DNA of 64,000 nucleotides from assembly GCA_003342895.1 (NCBI GenBank), contig PTFA01000050.1:3959585-4023584 (forward strand), written 5' to 3'. Position 1 is the first letter of the stretch. Every line of letters starts with the position of its first letter. The notes under the pieces are model-generated. The model was not told the origin of the DNA, searched no databases, and was given only the letters and a program-made list of their open reading frames with translations. Below, one piece after another: positions 26,046-40,200 of the stretch. This stretch comes from Casuarius casuarius (Eukaryota; Chordata; Aves; Casuariiformes; Casuariidae). The position numbers and the translations under genes were made by a program.

Positions 26046-26173
26046 CATCTCTACAGCACCTCCCAAAGAAGAGTGGATGTGACTCAAAGCCTGTTTTGTT
26101 TGGGAGAAATCCTTCCATTAACTTCAGACTTGTTATGTATAAAGCATTACTCAGATTTCATGCTAATACTACT

Positions 26174-26251
26174 AATAAAGCTGAAATGCTGTATCAAGAT
26201 ATCAGTAAGTTATGCTCATGTGCATAGTGTAATTTTTAACTGTATAATAAA
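26174..26251 (+). terminator. Polyadenylation signals after the 25.9-kb candidate exon
   Basis: AATAAA occurs at 26174-26179 and 26246-26251 on the plus strand, 129 and 201 bases after the candidate stop codon. GT-rich sequence lies between and after them (for example ATGCTCATGTGC). The position supports a terminal exon just upstream, although such hexamers are frequent in AT-rich DNA. Confidence 0.28.
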
Positions 26252-28267
26252 ATTCAGTAATGTAATTTCAAACTTGCTTCTTGGCCACACAAGTCAACTG
26301 TTTGATTTCCTTACTTTGAAGTAATAGTATTAATAATACAAAAATAAAACGGTGAGACAAGGATTTGAGAAAATGGTGATGTTTTAGGAGCTAATCTTAT
26401 TTAATCATTTGTGCACTGTAATCTGCATTGCTTTCGTGACCTTTATTTTCAGCTTTTCTGATCTGTACCATGTACTTAAATTCTATCTGTAGTAGTATCT
26501 TGATCGTATGTGGTCCCTTAGCACCTTGAGGAGTATTTTATTTGTTAAATGAGGACTGTATTAATCTGAGGCAAGAAGAAGATGAAGGGAGAGAGTATGC
26601 ACTGTGTTAGGGAGCAACAGTTGTTTTGAGTGTTCCTCCTGAAAACATAATATTCAGAGGTTCTGTTGTGCAGTTTCTCAAAAGGAAACCAAAGCTATAA
26701 TCCTCAGATTTTAAAGCCTCTCCTTTTTTAAGACCTTTTTCCAGTGCCTGAGAGAAGTAGGGAAATTGCTTGGTATAAAAATGTATTCATGACATAAAAT
26801 TGCTGCAATGAGAACAGTTTCAGAAGTTATTTAAAAATCCTGTTCCCTAGTTAGTGCTCTTGAATCTGCCAAACTGGCTGGCTGTTAAGGGAAAATATAC
26901 ATCTTTTTTAGGCTGTTTGACATCTCCCCTTTATTTTGATCTGGAAATACAGTAATTTCATAAACACCAGAAGTGCAGAGGGGTATGAAACTAAATACTA
27001 ACCAAAAATCTGTTTTAATCTTGAAGACATGACTTGGGGATCTAGAGCAGTATTGGAGGTTTTTTCTTTTGCACCTGAACTGATTCACAGATGCTTAATT
27101 TGTATCCAGTATTCTATAACATAGTGCATCAGTAAAGTAGGACTTAAAAGTTCCACCTAAGAGGAGGATAACTCTCATTTGTGCTCGTTGTACTGAGAAT
27201 CAGTACACTGGTGACAGGAAAGGATCCTGAATGTGGCAGCATTTTTAGAATGTTACTAGTTGATAAGCTTGTACCTTCTTAGCCAATCTTATAATGATGT
27301 GATGATGTGGTGGGGTAAGATATCTAGGTTGAATAAAGGTTGAATAAAATATGATAAAATGACTGTAGATTAGTGAGTGTTATACGAGCTGAGTATATTG
27401 TTGTTCATTCTGTTCGTCATATGCTTCTTGGATAAGGGAACATTTATAAGAGCTTAAAGGGACTGTGTAAAATTTCCTGTTCTTATGAACCATGACTGCC
27501 ATAGGGAATGGGATTACACCTATCACTAGGAAGAACAAGAACTTCAGGAAGTAGTCCCTGTTGCATAGGCTGGAGATGTAATAATGTTAGCCTTCACTGA
27601 ATAGTAGTTTCTTGCAATATATTTCCACCCTGCATCAATAGCATAGTTTCAGAGGAAGCAGAGTATTTCTGGACCAGCTGTTGCCTACTTACTGGTCACT
27701 CTGGTGCTGAATGCTTTTCCTACAAAGTCATTTGGGATGCCGCCAAAAATATAAGGTGAATACAAGGGAATCATTCGTTACTGCTTTCACTGATATGTAG
27801 GAAAGAGATGCTCAGAAGAGAAGATGTAGACTATTTTAGTTGTATCATGTATCTGTGAAATACAGAAATAAAGTAGACTCTGTTGATGCTTAATATTTTC
27901 ACTTAATTTGGGAGACTAAATATCTATAAGGATGTGAACAATAGAAGTCTACATTGCTTTTGAAAATGGGGCTTCTATACCTAATTCCTATTGTTTTTTT
28001 TCCTTGAGGATCTGCAACTAAATAGCTTGCAAAGGTTTGAAAACAGTATTCTGTCATTGCAGCTGTTCTTTTCTGGTTTTAAACTAAAGGCCAATTTGGG
28101 TTTGGGGATTGAGCAAAAAGGCTTGTGGGATTTCCCCTCCATTGTCATGTTCTAGCAAATAGCTCTGTGGTTGCTGTAGCCTATACAATTTACTGAAACT
28201 TTCTCATGAAAAGTGAAGAAATATTAAAGCAAGGTAAAACTCAAAGATTTGTGCTTTCGCATTGTAG

Positions 28268-28359
28268 ACAGCAAAAGGGTTCTGACCACATGTGGAAGCA
28301 GTATGCCAAGAGCAGCTAAACCACAAGGAGAAGATGCCAGAAGCAGTTTCCTGTGTCAT
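28268..28359 (+). CDS. Candidate plus-strand exon with good splice sites
   Basis: The acceptor TGTGCTTTCGCATTGTAG and donor CAT|GTAAGC bound 92 bases. One frame is fully open: two bases then 30 codons, starting SKRVLTTCGSSMPR and ending ARSSFLCH, leaving at phase 0. A second frame gives a short tail (...HMWKQYAKSS) and stops. The next exon at 51243 needs two bases, so phases do not match and an intervening exon would be required. It may be a non-coding or alternative exon, or chance. Confidence 0.15.
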
Positions 28360-29989
28360 GTAAGCAATGTTCTGGGGATAGATTTGCAGATTACTGGATT
28401 TCACAGATTGATATCGAAACATCTTTGTGAACTGAGTATTGTAAACAGAGATCTTTTGAACATGAGTGTTACGGAACAGTTTGCTCAAATATCATACTAC
28501 CTGTATTCTACCAAAACAATCAGTTCAGTTGTGGTTTAGGTATTCAAGAGGATTTTGGAGAACATTGCCATGCAAAAAGTGTGTTGGCATCAAATATTTC
28601 AATAGCAAGAGAAGCCCACAGGAGTAAGATCAAAGATTACTTTTTGATGCGATGAGGCTAGAAGTTAGATGGGGTTTTATGATTCATGTCAAGAATAAGA
28701 AAAACATGACAGGAACTAAACATGAAAAGCTGATCTCTGTGGACTGACTACAATTGTAAATGGAACGTACTGAGACGTATCAATGAGCCGTATTGCACAA
28801 GAATAGATGGATGGCAGAGCCATTAAATTTTTATCATGTGTATGAAGTTGAAAGAAGTATTGTTACTTTTTAAAATGATTTTTCACTGCGAGTCCCACAA
28901 AATGCACTGCTTTGACACATTCAATATGTCACACTAATGTATTTTTAAATATTGTGGGTTTGGGCCAATATATCTGAGAGTTGCAAAGAAACATGATCAT
29001 TTGGAATTTTTTAGATAGCATGTCTACCAATAACTGTTCATTTTTTAAATGTAATTTTTGCTTAAGTTTCCCCTTTTTATTTTTCTTTGGTATCTAGTTG
29101 TTATTACTTCATTTCTTTTCTACTACTCATTTCCCATTTAATCATGTTTTTTTGTCTTTGATACTTTCCTCTTAATTATTCTTACTCTTTACGAAGATTA
29201 TCTGGAGTGATTGAGTTTCATACCTGTCCGCTCATAAGGCGGTAGCTTAACACACAGTGTAAGTACGTGTTGCCATCCAGAGAGGTCTCTTTTCCCTTCC
29301 CTTGGCTCTACGTTTCATCTGTTGTGCTGGCATAAGTGCTGGCTTGCCTATATAGCAAGGTGATGAATTAAACCAGGCAACAGATCAAGGCCTCAGCTAA
29401 GGTGGCAGTTTCATAAAAGGCTGACCCAATCAGATGGCGTGTTGCCACAAGAAAAGGGGATGCTTCTCTTCATCCCCCTCCTCTACTGCTTGTAGCCATG
29501 CAGTCACGTACTCAGTCTTACACCAGACCTGGTGGAGATGTTTGTTGGACCCTTTTATGAGTCAATGGTTAGGGATTTTTGCTGGGTTATCACATTAAAT
29601 TGGTGTGTGGAGAGCTGAGTGCACTGTGAACTTGCACAAAATAAAAATGCTTAGCAGGGCAGTAGAGCAGAATAGTACTTCCCCATTTCAGAGGGCACAA
29701 GGTATTAAGTTGTATACTGAATCTTTGGCAACCTCATGCTTTGAACGAAGTGTCACAAATCATGTAAACTGGTCTGGTGGTTTGCTGACAGGAAGAATAG
29801 CACCACCTCCTACTTTGTGCTGGTTTTAACAATAAGCATGAGGAGCTGAATCAGCTCACCAAATGAGATGAAACTGACCCACCTGAATCCTAAAGTGTGA
29901 TGAATCTACAGAGAAATAATCCTGTTGAATTTTTGTACTGTGAAATTTCTTGGTACTTTATCTTCAATGCCAAAGCTGGTTTGTGTCAT

Positions 29990-30021
29990 GTGAAGCTGAC
30001 CACTAAAGTGGTCAGCTTCAC
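29990..30021. repeat. Perfect 15-bp inverted repeat with a 2-base spacer
   Basis: The left arm GTGAAGCTGACCACT (29990-30004) and right arm AGTGGTCAGCTTCAC (30007-30021) are perfect reverse complements around AA. Such a long, tight palindrome is improbable by chance in 64 kb. The loop is too short for a normal microRNA precursor. It could be a cruciform-prone site, a dimeric factor site, or an inversion-type mutation product. Confidence 0.95.
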
Positions 30022-31355
30022 TATCACCAATAGAAGTTCATGACAGATTAAGGGCTCTCTGGCAATGTGTAGAGACAAAAATGCAAGTCAAAATGTTGCG
30101 TGCATGTTTTGCATTCTGGGTAAGTGTTTAGATGCTTTTGTATGAGTTTCATGACTGTAATCACATTAACTATAAATGCAGGCACACAGGTCTTGGGAAA
30201 AACTATTGGCTTGTTTTCCTTTCAAAACTAATAAGCTTTTTTATTCTGTTTATTATGACACTGATGTCTAAATAGTTGGTCACAATAGAGGAGAAGAGGT
30301 ATAAATGAGTTCTTAACTAAATTCCACTTCTGTGATTGATGCTGTTGATGCATACTGATAGATACTCTGCCTTGGAGAAAGCATGAAGTAACATGTAGAA
30401 CAAAAATGTCAGCAAAACTGGTATGAAATGTACACACCCCGGTGTATGGGAATGACCATGAAGGTAAAGGAATCGGACTGCTTAGAGAACTGAGGTGTCA
30501 ATGAAATATTATATTGGATAGTTTTTCTTTGCTGTAAGTATTAAAAGCGAAGCCGCTCCAAAAAGTGTTTGATGTTACTGCAGCATAAGAAAAGTACCTT
30601 TTCAGATTTCACAGATGACAGGTCAGGTCCTGTCAAGTCAGTTTTGATTATGTCAGTCCCATTCTGTTACATAACAGTACATGAGTGATGCAAATTGACA
30701 TTATACATCAGTTGGGAAATAAAATCTAAAGCTTCCTCAAACCTGGAAAAGAATGAATGTAAATTCTCACAAAGCATCTCGATACTCTTCTTGATGCAGA
30801 GGAGGCTCTTAATATGGAAATAGCTCTGCTGAAGTCAACAAAACTGTTTTTCTGCTCTTAACATCAAGTACTACTCAATGCATGTAAAAATATAGTATTC
30901 TGTTCCAGTGGTGTTAAAGAGAGAGTTTCTATTTGCCTCCTACTTACATCTCTAAGGCAGTCTTATCAATATACGTATTTTGGTTAGGAGTGGATTTTAA
31001 AAGGAAGAACCAAACTGCTACAGTTCTGTTGATTTGAGGGACACCTCATCTATCATGTAGAGAGCATGGTCGTATGATCCACAGTGATAGAGAAATTTTG
31101 GCCTAACAAGTTACTGCCAGTTAATTGTTTCACAATGACTGACGACAGACATGCTCATAATACGTTCTGCTTGTCAATTCAGATGGACTAAATTAAGCCT
31201 TTATGTTTGGCATGGTTGGAGTAACTCATTCGGAATGGTAACTTGGTCACCTAGAACGGTGTGAACAAATGTATTCTGCTAAGAGACCAGATACTTTTGT
31301 ACCAAGCTGTGCTGGTATGGGACTTTTTACACCAGTGTTACTGCACCCATTTCAG

Positions 31356-31445
31356 AGGATGGGGAGGGATTAAGAAAATTCCGTCCCCCCGCCCCAACTG
31401 TGCTCATGTAGTTAGAGCAGCAGAGGTTTTCAGTGTAGAATGGCT
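31356..31445 (+). CDS. Candidate exon, possibly exonised old repeat
   Basis: The acceptor CTGCACCCATTTCAG and strong donor GGCT|GTAAGT bound 90 bases with one fully open frame (GWGGIKKIPSPRPN..., ending EVFSVEW plus CT). The trailing CT would join the G of the exon at 51243 to give leucine, so phase is compatible. The preceding text (ACACCAGTGTTACTGCACCCATTTCAG, in pieces) resembles phrases common in old amniote interspersed repeats, so this may be a repeat with fortuitous splice sites or an alternative exon. It lacks an ATG in frame. Confidence 0.2.
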
Positions 31446-34400
31446 GTAAGTCTGCAAGACACGTCTTCAGCCAGCTTCCCTCTAAGATATTGCCGCTTTT
31501 ATCTAACAGTCATAAATGCATTAGAGAAAGGTAATGTCTGACATGCTAGCAAATTTTGGAGGCATTTTGCTTAAATCTAGGTTACTATTTTTCACTTCTG
31601 AAGAGGAAATCTTTTTATCTTCTGTACATGTAAATCATCTCCCTCATAAACTTATTTCCTAAGATTATTCCATTTATTGCCTTTTGAATGGACTAGCTTG
31701 CCAGAAGTTTTTGTTTAATGCTAGTTTATCCATGTTTAGCAATAGTTTCTTGGTTTGTCATAACTTTGAAACACTGTAGTAAACTGCTACTTCTGTAAAT
31801 TACACTTTTAGGACTGGGGCTCCGTAAGTTATGCAGTAATGTAACCTCCAAGTGGAACAGCTTTTTTGGATGATAAACTTGAGGGTAATGTTTGATACAG
31901 TGTTTCTACCAACAAGTCACTTCTAAAAATTTGGTCACATAATTATCTTTTCCCTTTTTATTATTATTTGACCTTTTAAGCCATGTTAGTTTAGAATTAA
32001 AAAACAATGAATCCGGAAAACTTTACTTAGAGGATTCTTCTGACCTGGTAGAGTGCTTTTAAAGTCTTATGCTAAAATATCATCATCTATGCAAGATATT
32101 GTCAGCCTTTCTAACAAATGCAGCCATAGAAACAACTTACTTGTTTATTTTACTTTTTTTCTAATGTCCTTTAATATCCTGGCTGTTTTTTGTTTCATGC
32201 ATACATACCATTAGTCTTCCAGAGTCTGCAGCATGTCAAATACCACATCTCCTAGTTGTTGTTCAATAGCTATTTTTGAAACACAAATGTTTTAGTGTAA
32301 CCCAGACCTTTTAAATCTTACTGTATTTTTCTTTGTGTTCTCAATTCTACATCTATCAAATGAGACATTTTTTTCTCCAGAACAACTGTAGAAAAATGCT
32401 ATCTTGAAGGTCTAATGTAAGTTATACCTATTCATTGTATTTATGAACTGAATTTGACCTGAAACTGGTATATGATGTACTAAAACAATTCCTTGTCAGC
32501 TGAAGAAACTTGCATTTGATGCAGCTGGTTTTCTAATCAGTATCTCATTCTTTCATATGGCTTACCTCTTTTGGTATATCCTGCAAGGAACATTGTACAA
32601 GTTTCATGTGCTTCTGGATGGCATTTTCATGAGTTTCTCTTGGGAGGGAGAGTACGAGCCTGTAATTGCAAGGCACCTGCTTTTTTCTTGACCCACCATT
32701 CTGAAGTTTCAATGCACATACAGTTTATGGATGCATTTTTAGAGAGGAATGTCTGGAAGACAGATCTGCCTAGGAACAGGTGAGAGACCTGAGGCTAAGA
32801 ATGAAAGGTGGGGGGAAAAGGAGGAGTCAGATGGATCCAATAATGATCCTATTAAATGAGATGGAATAGGATTTTTCTCCCTCCATCTCTTCTGTGGAAA
32901 TGTAATGGCTCCCTCTGACTCTCCTTTATGTGGAATTCTTTCCTGGAGGTACTAGGCTACTCTCCTTTTAAGGTCAGTTCTGTACTTAGAGAAAGACAGA
33001 CCACCTTGGGGCATGAAGCAGAAACTGGGATGTTGTAATTAGTCCCAGAAGGAAGGCAGAAGTGCAACTGTAAAGAAAAGTGTTCCCACTCTATGTTGTA
33101 CTTAAATCTCCAAATAATTGGAAGACTGTCCATGCTGCAAACGTGTCACTTACTAGTTTGGGGAGGATAAGCAGGAATGTGTGTATCTGATACAATTGTG
33201 GCAGCTTGATTTCCTCTACCTTTTTCCTTTGCTCAAGTGTTAAACACTTTGGCCAGTTGGGAGTTGTCTTTATTGTATATTATGTCACAATCAGTAATAA
33301 AAAAGCCTTTTTTAATGACATTATCTCAGTGTAAAGCAAGTAAGTCTGTTTATAGTCTGTAGTAAATTGGCTTGGTAGTAGTGGATGCAAGTTACAGATC
33401 ACAAAAATGGGTTGTTTCTTAAAACGTACACTGTGTTTTAAAAATCATAATTTGACAGTTGTGGCTTAATATGCAGCATAACAGTTGCTATAGTTTGGGC
33501 CGTTTTCAATCTTTGTCATCAGACATGGGCAGATTTGGAGGTCGAAACACGGTTCAGTGCTGCAGCATGTTAATTAAGTGTTTTGTATTTTGCTTTAATT
33601 CATGTTACTATTCATAATCCAGTTACACTTTCCAGCTGCTCTTTCACTACATCCATAAGAATTTTTTTGGAATTAAGTATTCTGTCTATGAGAGATCAAG
33701 CTCATATGTTTACAGGTTTAAATTATTACTGTCTTGTTTGTTTTAGTTGTTTTTAACACAGATATTGTCTTTGTCAGTCTTCAGGAAGTTTCTCTCACTC
33801 TACCAAGATATTAAAGATGCCTATTTAAATGAGAAAATAATTTTGACTGTGTAATAAAGATATAGAGTATGCTGTGCACATGTAATGCATCACTTGTCGT
33901 GTGGCATTTTTCTTCCCAATTACTGTTCGTTCTTTACAGTTGCGTGGTATCTCCACCCTGCCTCTTTTTTCCTTTTTGGAAAGTTAACCTGTTACTCTGG
34001 CCTCCAATCTTCCCTTGCTTTTATCAACTATATATAGCAAATAATAAGGATAGAATAACAGTTTAATAAAGGAAAGAGATTTCTGGTGTTGTTTTTCTTC
34101 TGAAACCCAAAAATGACTTCACTGAGTGAATGCTAGTTTTTGTGTATGGGGGTTTGTCTTTTATTTTGTTCAGTGTGGTGGGTTTTTCCTTGCTTAGTTT
34201 ATTCCATCCTCACAATATATGCTTTTTTACTCATTTGTTGTGCCCATTTACTAGTGAAAAATACTTCTGTGCCTCCATATTTCATGATAATACCTATTTC
34301 ATTCTCTGACATTATCTCCTCTGTAATGATGCAAAACCTCATGTGTTTCCAATGTGTAGATTTGAGATCTCATAATTTCCTTTAACTTGTTGCCCACACA

Positions 34401-37202
34401 AAAGAATGATAAACCAGTAAGTAAACAAAGTGCTTATTCAAGCTACTTAAATATTTATATCGTTAACTGGCTTTGGCAAAACAGGTGACCTCTTTAGGCA
34501 CTGTATGAGATCTTTGTCAATTGTGAAAATAGAGAAATTTGATTTTATCTAAATCTTTTATCTGTGGTGTTGTGGATCTCACTTGTTGATGGTGGAATGG
34601 GCCAAAATCCATGCAACTCATGCTAAAGATAGCTAAACTGTAGCAAGAATGAGTTGAAACCCGCTTGCATGTTGGAACCCACTTGCATATTTCCCTGTAA
34701 CAGCGATGTGTGGATTGTACAGAGTAGTTTTAAATCACATGGTATCTGCAGAGTCAGCAGCTATTTTTGCCTTGATGCCCATCTTGCCTCCCATGAGTAG
34801 CACATGTAAAGAGAAATACAAAATTATTATTGGTGGGGCCATTGACTATGTATCTTTCATGAATCAGCTTTAACTTTTTATTTGCTTAATTTTAAAAGAT
34901 CAGAGTTAGACTCCAAGAAATAGGTGCCCATCAAGGATCTTTACTGTAGTAGTGTTGTTTGCTTTAACAGGAATATTTGTGAAGCCTCCATGAAGTTTGT
35001 TTACACACTTCCAAAATCAGGGGCTTTCTGCAGCTGAAATAAAGTAGGGTGTAAAACCAATGATTTGACATTTTGAAGGCATGACCAGCTAATAACTTAA
35101 CAGCACAGAAGAATGCTTGAGGACATTGTCCTGGAACTGATCGTTCATGGACCGCTAGGTTCTATTGCTGAATAACTTTCTAAAAAAACAAAAAATTGTG
35201 TGCGTTGTTCTTCTCTTGTCCATGACCTGTTTGATTGTGCCATAACAAAATAATAAATCTGGCTCTGTTACAGCACAAGCTGATTGTGCATGCAGATGTA
35301 AACAATCCTTAGGTGTGTAAGTGCTCTTGGTGTGTATCCAGTTCTGGAATCTTGTGGCAGCATCTTACAAACTGGCTGAAATCAACCTAATTCATAGGCA
35401 CTGTGCCAGCTTGTGGAGTCTGCTGACCTAAATTCAACACTCGGGATCTCCATACCTTGCTGGAGTCAGTTAGCTGCTTAAGAATGGAATTCATAGAAGG
35501 CAGCAACTGAAAGGGAGAGCTGCTGCAACTTGCCAGTGGGTGTTTATCTCTTTTTCAGAGTTACTGCTTTTTGGAGTGCCATAGGAGCTCAGCCATGGGA
35601 AGTGGGGCATGAATGGGGGAATAGTAGCATGAGATCCTGTCCTGTATCATAACTGCATAGTGCTAAGAATATCAGCTTTCTTTGTTCATTCTTCCCAACC
35701 TAAATGTCATTTCAACATGTAATTTTTATAACAGCAAAGAGTTACTGGGCATGGGATAGTCAGCCCTAGCTAGTTTATAGCATTCTCATTTTCATCTTTC
35801 TCTCTCCTGCTTGTCACCAAATATGCTGTCTCCCATACACAAACACTTTTCAAAGAGCCTTTTTTCTCCTCCCAAAACGCCTTTCAATTTACTTATGAAA
35901 TGTGCTAGTCTAGCTATTCCTGGTAAATTTAGCTAGATTCCTAAATGTTTTTATTGGGTACCTGACTGTGCTTCTACTGAAGACTATGTAACTAAAGATA
36001 TTTTCATAGGAATTGTGAAACCAGAGCACTTCTGATTCTCAGTGGGTTTCATTGAGAATATGTGTAAAAATAACTTCTAGTTGTTTATGCATTAAAATAA
36101 CTATTGTAGAAATTTCCCAAAGCAAACCTGAGAAGAGGAAAACAGAAAATGAAACAAAAATGTAAATGTTATCTCACTAATCTCTATTAAACAAATGTTT
36201 AAATACGTATAGAACTTGTTCAAAGAAACAGTATTAATGCCTTAATGGCCTTAGCATCCCAATTCAAGAAAAAGTATTGTAAGATAATGGAAACTAATTA
36301 GTGTACTTTCATGGAGCTTTATGTTCAGTTGTTTTGGCCTCCAAAATTCATTTCGGTTTTAATGATTTTTTTGTGTTCCAGTGCATAGTGTTTCGGGGGG
36401 GGGGTGTTGCAGGTGCTTTTTAGAGGCACAAGAGCATAAGCTCATTCTATGATTTTTCCATCAATGTCTTGTCTTCTGTTCTGAAATCTTGAAATTTTGC
36501 CAGCATCATTGTTGCTTTGTGCTTTGGGAATGCACTAAGATAAAGCTTTCAGAAGTAGTATGTGTCTTTGAAAATGATTCCACTGCACCATTTATCTAAG
36601 AGAAGCATTTTGACATCAGATGTAGGCTTTAGTACTAAGTAGACTGGAATTCCATAAGTATCTTGGATCAGGAAAGTCTTTCCAGGATAATTGCACCTCT
36701 TGTGCTCTTGTGCCTGCTAGTACATAGATGTGATCTGCATAAAACAGCAGTCTCCACAATCATAGGATAGCATTGGTATAGGGTTTTGCCTCTGATACTG
36801 AAAAAAGCTATGAAATAAAAAAATAATTTTAATCCCTGGCTAATTTCCCTAAAATTTTTCCCATTAGCAGGAAATGGCCAAACTCATGAGTGAATTGTTC
36901 TGTATCAGAGAAAATGGGAACCTGTAAGGGTAGCCAGAGTATTCTGCCATATGGGATGCATCAAATCCAGGGCTGAGGATAGGTTTGTTACTGTGATTGT
37001 GTCTGTTTAAGAAATTAATTACTTCCTGGAGAGGCCAGCTGTGCTTGGGGAAAAAGGTCTGACTTCTCATCGTTAGCGTCTTAATATATGAGTGTAGAAG
37101 AATTTACTGTGGCTTTCTTGCTTGTCTTGATGGAATCTTGCTTTCTTATCTTGAAGCACTTCCTGAGCGTTCCACCTTTATAATACACTAGGGAAGCATA
37201 TG

Positions 37203-37262
37203 TTGTTATCTGCATTTTCCAGATGGCTAAACAGAGGCACAGAGAAGGCAAGTGGATTAAGC
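37203..37262 (+). repeat. MIR-like SINE relic
   Basis: The stretch CATTTTCCAGATGGCTAAAC, followed by AGAGGCACAGAGAAGGCAAG, matches the remembered MIR core ('cattttacagatgaggaaactgaggcacagagaggttaag') closely. Its AG and GTAGG ends give an open 22-codon frame (MAKQRHREGK...), but this is repeat, not exon. Confidence 0.6.
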
Positions 37263-40200
37263 AAAGCTTTACAGAATTATCTGGAAAGGTAGGAATAGTC
37301 TTTAAACATCGTAACTTCATGTTGTGTGACTTGCCCAGAAGAAAGTGGCTCTACAGACCAAAACCACACACGCATACTTCAGTAGTGACTATTATGTCAG
37401 AGATGGTAAAAAGCAAAGGCTGTTCAACCACACTGTGTATAGAGAGAGAGAGATCACTAGAGAGGGTGATAAACCGAAGCCTGGGGTGGAGGGTATCTGC
37501 AGGGCGCTTTTGCAATTTGCACATTAGAATACTAACCTTTTTGGCTGTTAGCATTTTCCTGTTTCTGTTAGTTGGTCTCTCTTTGTATATGGTTTATAAT
37601 TTTGTCTAAAATAGATCCTACTTTGTATGGCAACAATAATAAGACCGTATTTAGTAAGATTCACATCAGACATTAAGACAATTCTTGCATATTCACATAT
37701 TGAAAAAGGAACAAATGCAATGCATGCTATCAAGCTCTTCTTTATAGCAGTGGAAACCCATTTTACTGCTGGCTCACGTAGTTAGCACTGGAGAAGCACC
37801 ATCTTTCTGTCCCTCTGCAGTGTGCTCTATGAGGAAATGCCATTGCTGGCTAGCTTTTCCTTTCCCCTTTTAACTTTCTATTATGCAATATGAAAAATCC
37901 TCTCTGGAAGAAGTAGTAAGCAAGCAAATTTTTCATGACTTAGATATATGGCAGATTGGAAGCTTAACTGATGTAGCCTGGATATTTTCTAATCTAGCAT
38001 GCCATGATAGATAAATTATCCTTATGTGCTTCCTGGCATCCCTGGCAATCTATAATTGTAAGCTCTACAGTGACAAGAAGCTAGTAACGTATAGTGCAGG
38101 ATTATACAGGGAAAGGTATACGGGTTTACAGAAATAAATACTGCTTCCCTGGTACTGCTATTTCAGTTTTTAAATCATTTAACTTCAACAGTTCTCTTCC
38201 TGAATCATTGACACTGTCTACATTAATGTCTGTCTTGTTTTTTAAACCTTGCCATGCAGACTTCTAATGAATATGTATACAGAGTGGCTCCCTCTGCCTC
38301 TCCCTCCACCTATGTAATACTGACACTAGAAAAGTAGCAGCAAACTTTAAGGAAAGCCTTGACAATTTAGTAGTTGTCTGTTAGACTAATATTTATAGCC
38401 CCTTATATAGATTTCTCCTCTTTCTATGGCCTTGGTCTCTCTTCCTTTATAAAAAGAAAAGGAGAGATATATTCTCCTGGTTAAACTACATGGCCAGGAC
38501 AAGAAAATGCAGCTGTACTGATGAAGCTGTGTCCTTCTCCTTTCGTTTTTTTTCTTGTATCCCGTAGTCCTCTATATCTTTTTTCCTTTTGCTCATACTT
38601 GCTAACTTCCTTTAACTATGAATATTGGGAAAGCCATTTTGGAGGGGAACAGCCTTTATTCTCTGAAAGCAAGCTGTGTTTGAACCTTTTTGTCACTGCA
38701 GAACTAGGATTTCACATTTCTCTACTTCCTTCTTAATTGTTATATAGAATATGTCAGCTCTTTTAACTCCTCTTTTGTAGCTTCCTTTAAAATTTGGGTG
38801 GAGGGAGAGGGGATTGGGTTTGTTCTTTTAATGGAAGTTGTTACTTCTGATAGGCTGTTTGTACGTAGTGGAAACGTTTGGTGCAGTTGGACAGCAAAGG
38901 CTTTGGGCAGAAGCCCTAATGGAACATGCTGGTGGGGCTAGAAGTGTGGCCAAGGACAACTTTGCAGTTGTAAATACCAAGAGAAACTAGTTTCACCTTG
39001 AGTTTTGGGAAAGGGAGGCAAAAATCTTTAGAACTGTGTTGGCTACTATGACTAGCTACTTTCGTAGTGCTAAGATCCCAGAGAAGAAGTAGAGTAGAAG
39101 CAGGATCTTTTTACACTTGCTAGCTACTCACTCTGCCTCCTCTTTCCCTGCTGAGTTGTGTGCTCTGACAATGTATGTGTGAGGAGGGATGGAGGTGGGG
39201 GGGCAGGAGATGAACCATACCGGTCATCTTGTTGGCGGCCACCATTTGGTGGCTCAGACTAACAATTAAAAAAGCTTACTTTGCTTCAGTATTAAATTAC
39301 CCTTCTGTGATACATGGGTCTAGCATAACTTGTGAATCTAATTTGTCTTAATTTAGTATGAGACCTTCAGTCTTTAAATATGCATGCTGTGCTAATCACT
39401 TCAAACTCTCTTCTGCCAATCAGTACCGTATTCTCTTTAGTGTAGCATATGTTGCCTGTTAGCCCATCAAAACATCAAGAACTTTAACTTCCACTACTTC
39501 CTAAATAGAGGAATATGCAGTATTTTATTAGTGTGGTGCTCAGAGCCCTAGTTATGGATTATTATGCCAGGAGAAACATAAACGTGATCCTTACCCTAGG
39601 AGCTTGGAATTGAAGTACAAGATGAGCAGCAAAAAACAGAGACACTAGGGAGTTTAAAGAAACAATGAGATGATATTGATCAGCTTGTTACCAGGCTAAC
39701 TGTTGTCAGCCTGTGAAAGACAGATGATATAATCTAAGAGGCAGATTAAGAAAATTAGGTCTGCAGAAACATTCTGAATATGCAGCTTTATACATATGAA
39801 AGGGAGAAAGTCGTAGTAAACGCTGAAGAGCTGGACAAGTGCTTTTGCTAGGCTCTCATATCTAAGCCCTATCTACATTTTGCAAAGATCCATGCATGCT
39901 GTCTTCAAGATTCAGTCTTCATAAAAAGTCCAAGACAAAAATGATGCCCAATTTATGAACCTCAGTGATGGGAAAGAATGTGGGGTTGCTTATAGTGATC
40001 AAGGAAGAAGAAAAGTCAGGGAGATGGGCTGATACTTAAGCTTGGAGAGGCGGAGACAGATCTGGAACTGAAAGGTAGTTTGCCCAATTTTCAGCATAGA
40101 GATGGTAGTTGAATTTGTATCTGCAGGGGAATTTACCCCCAAATAAGATGCCGGCAGAGAAAACAGGGACCAAAAACAGTGTTTTGTAGAATTCTCACAG

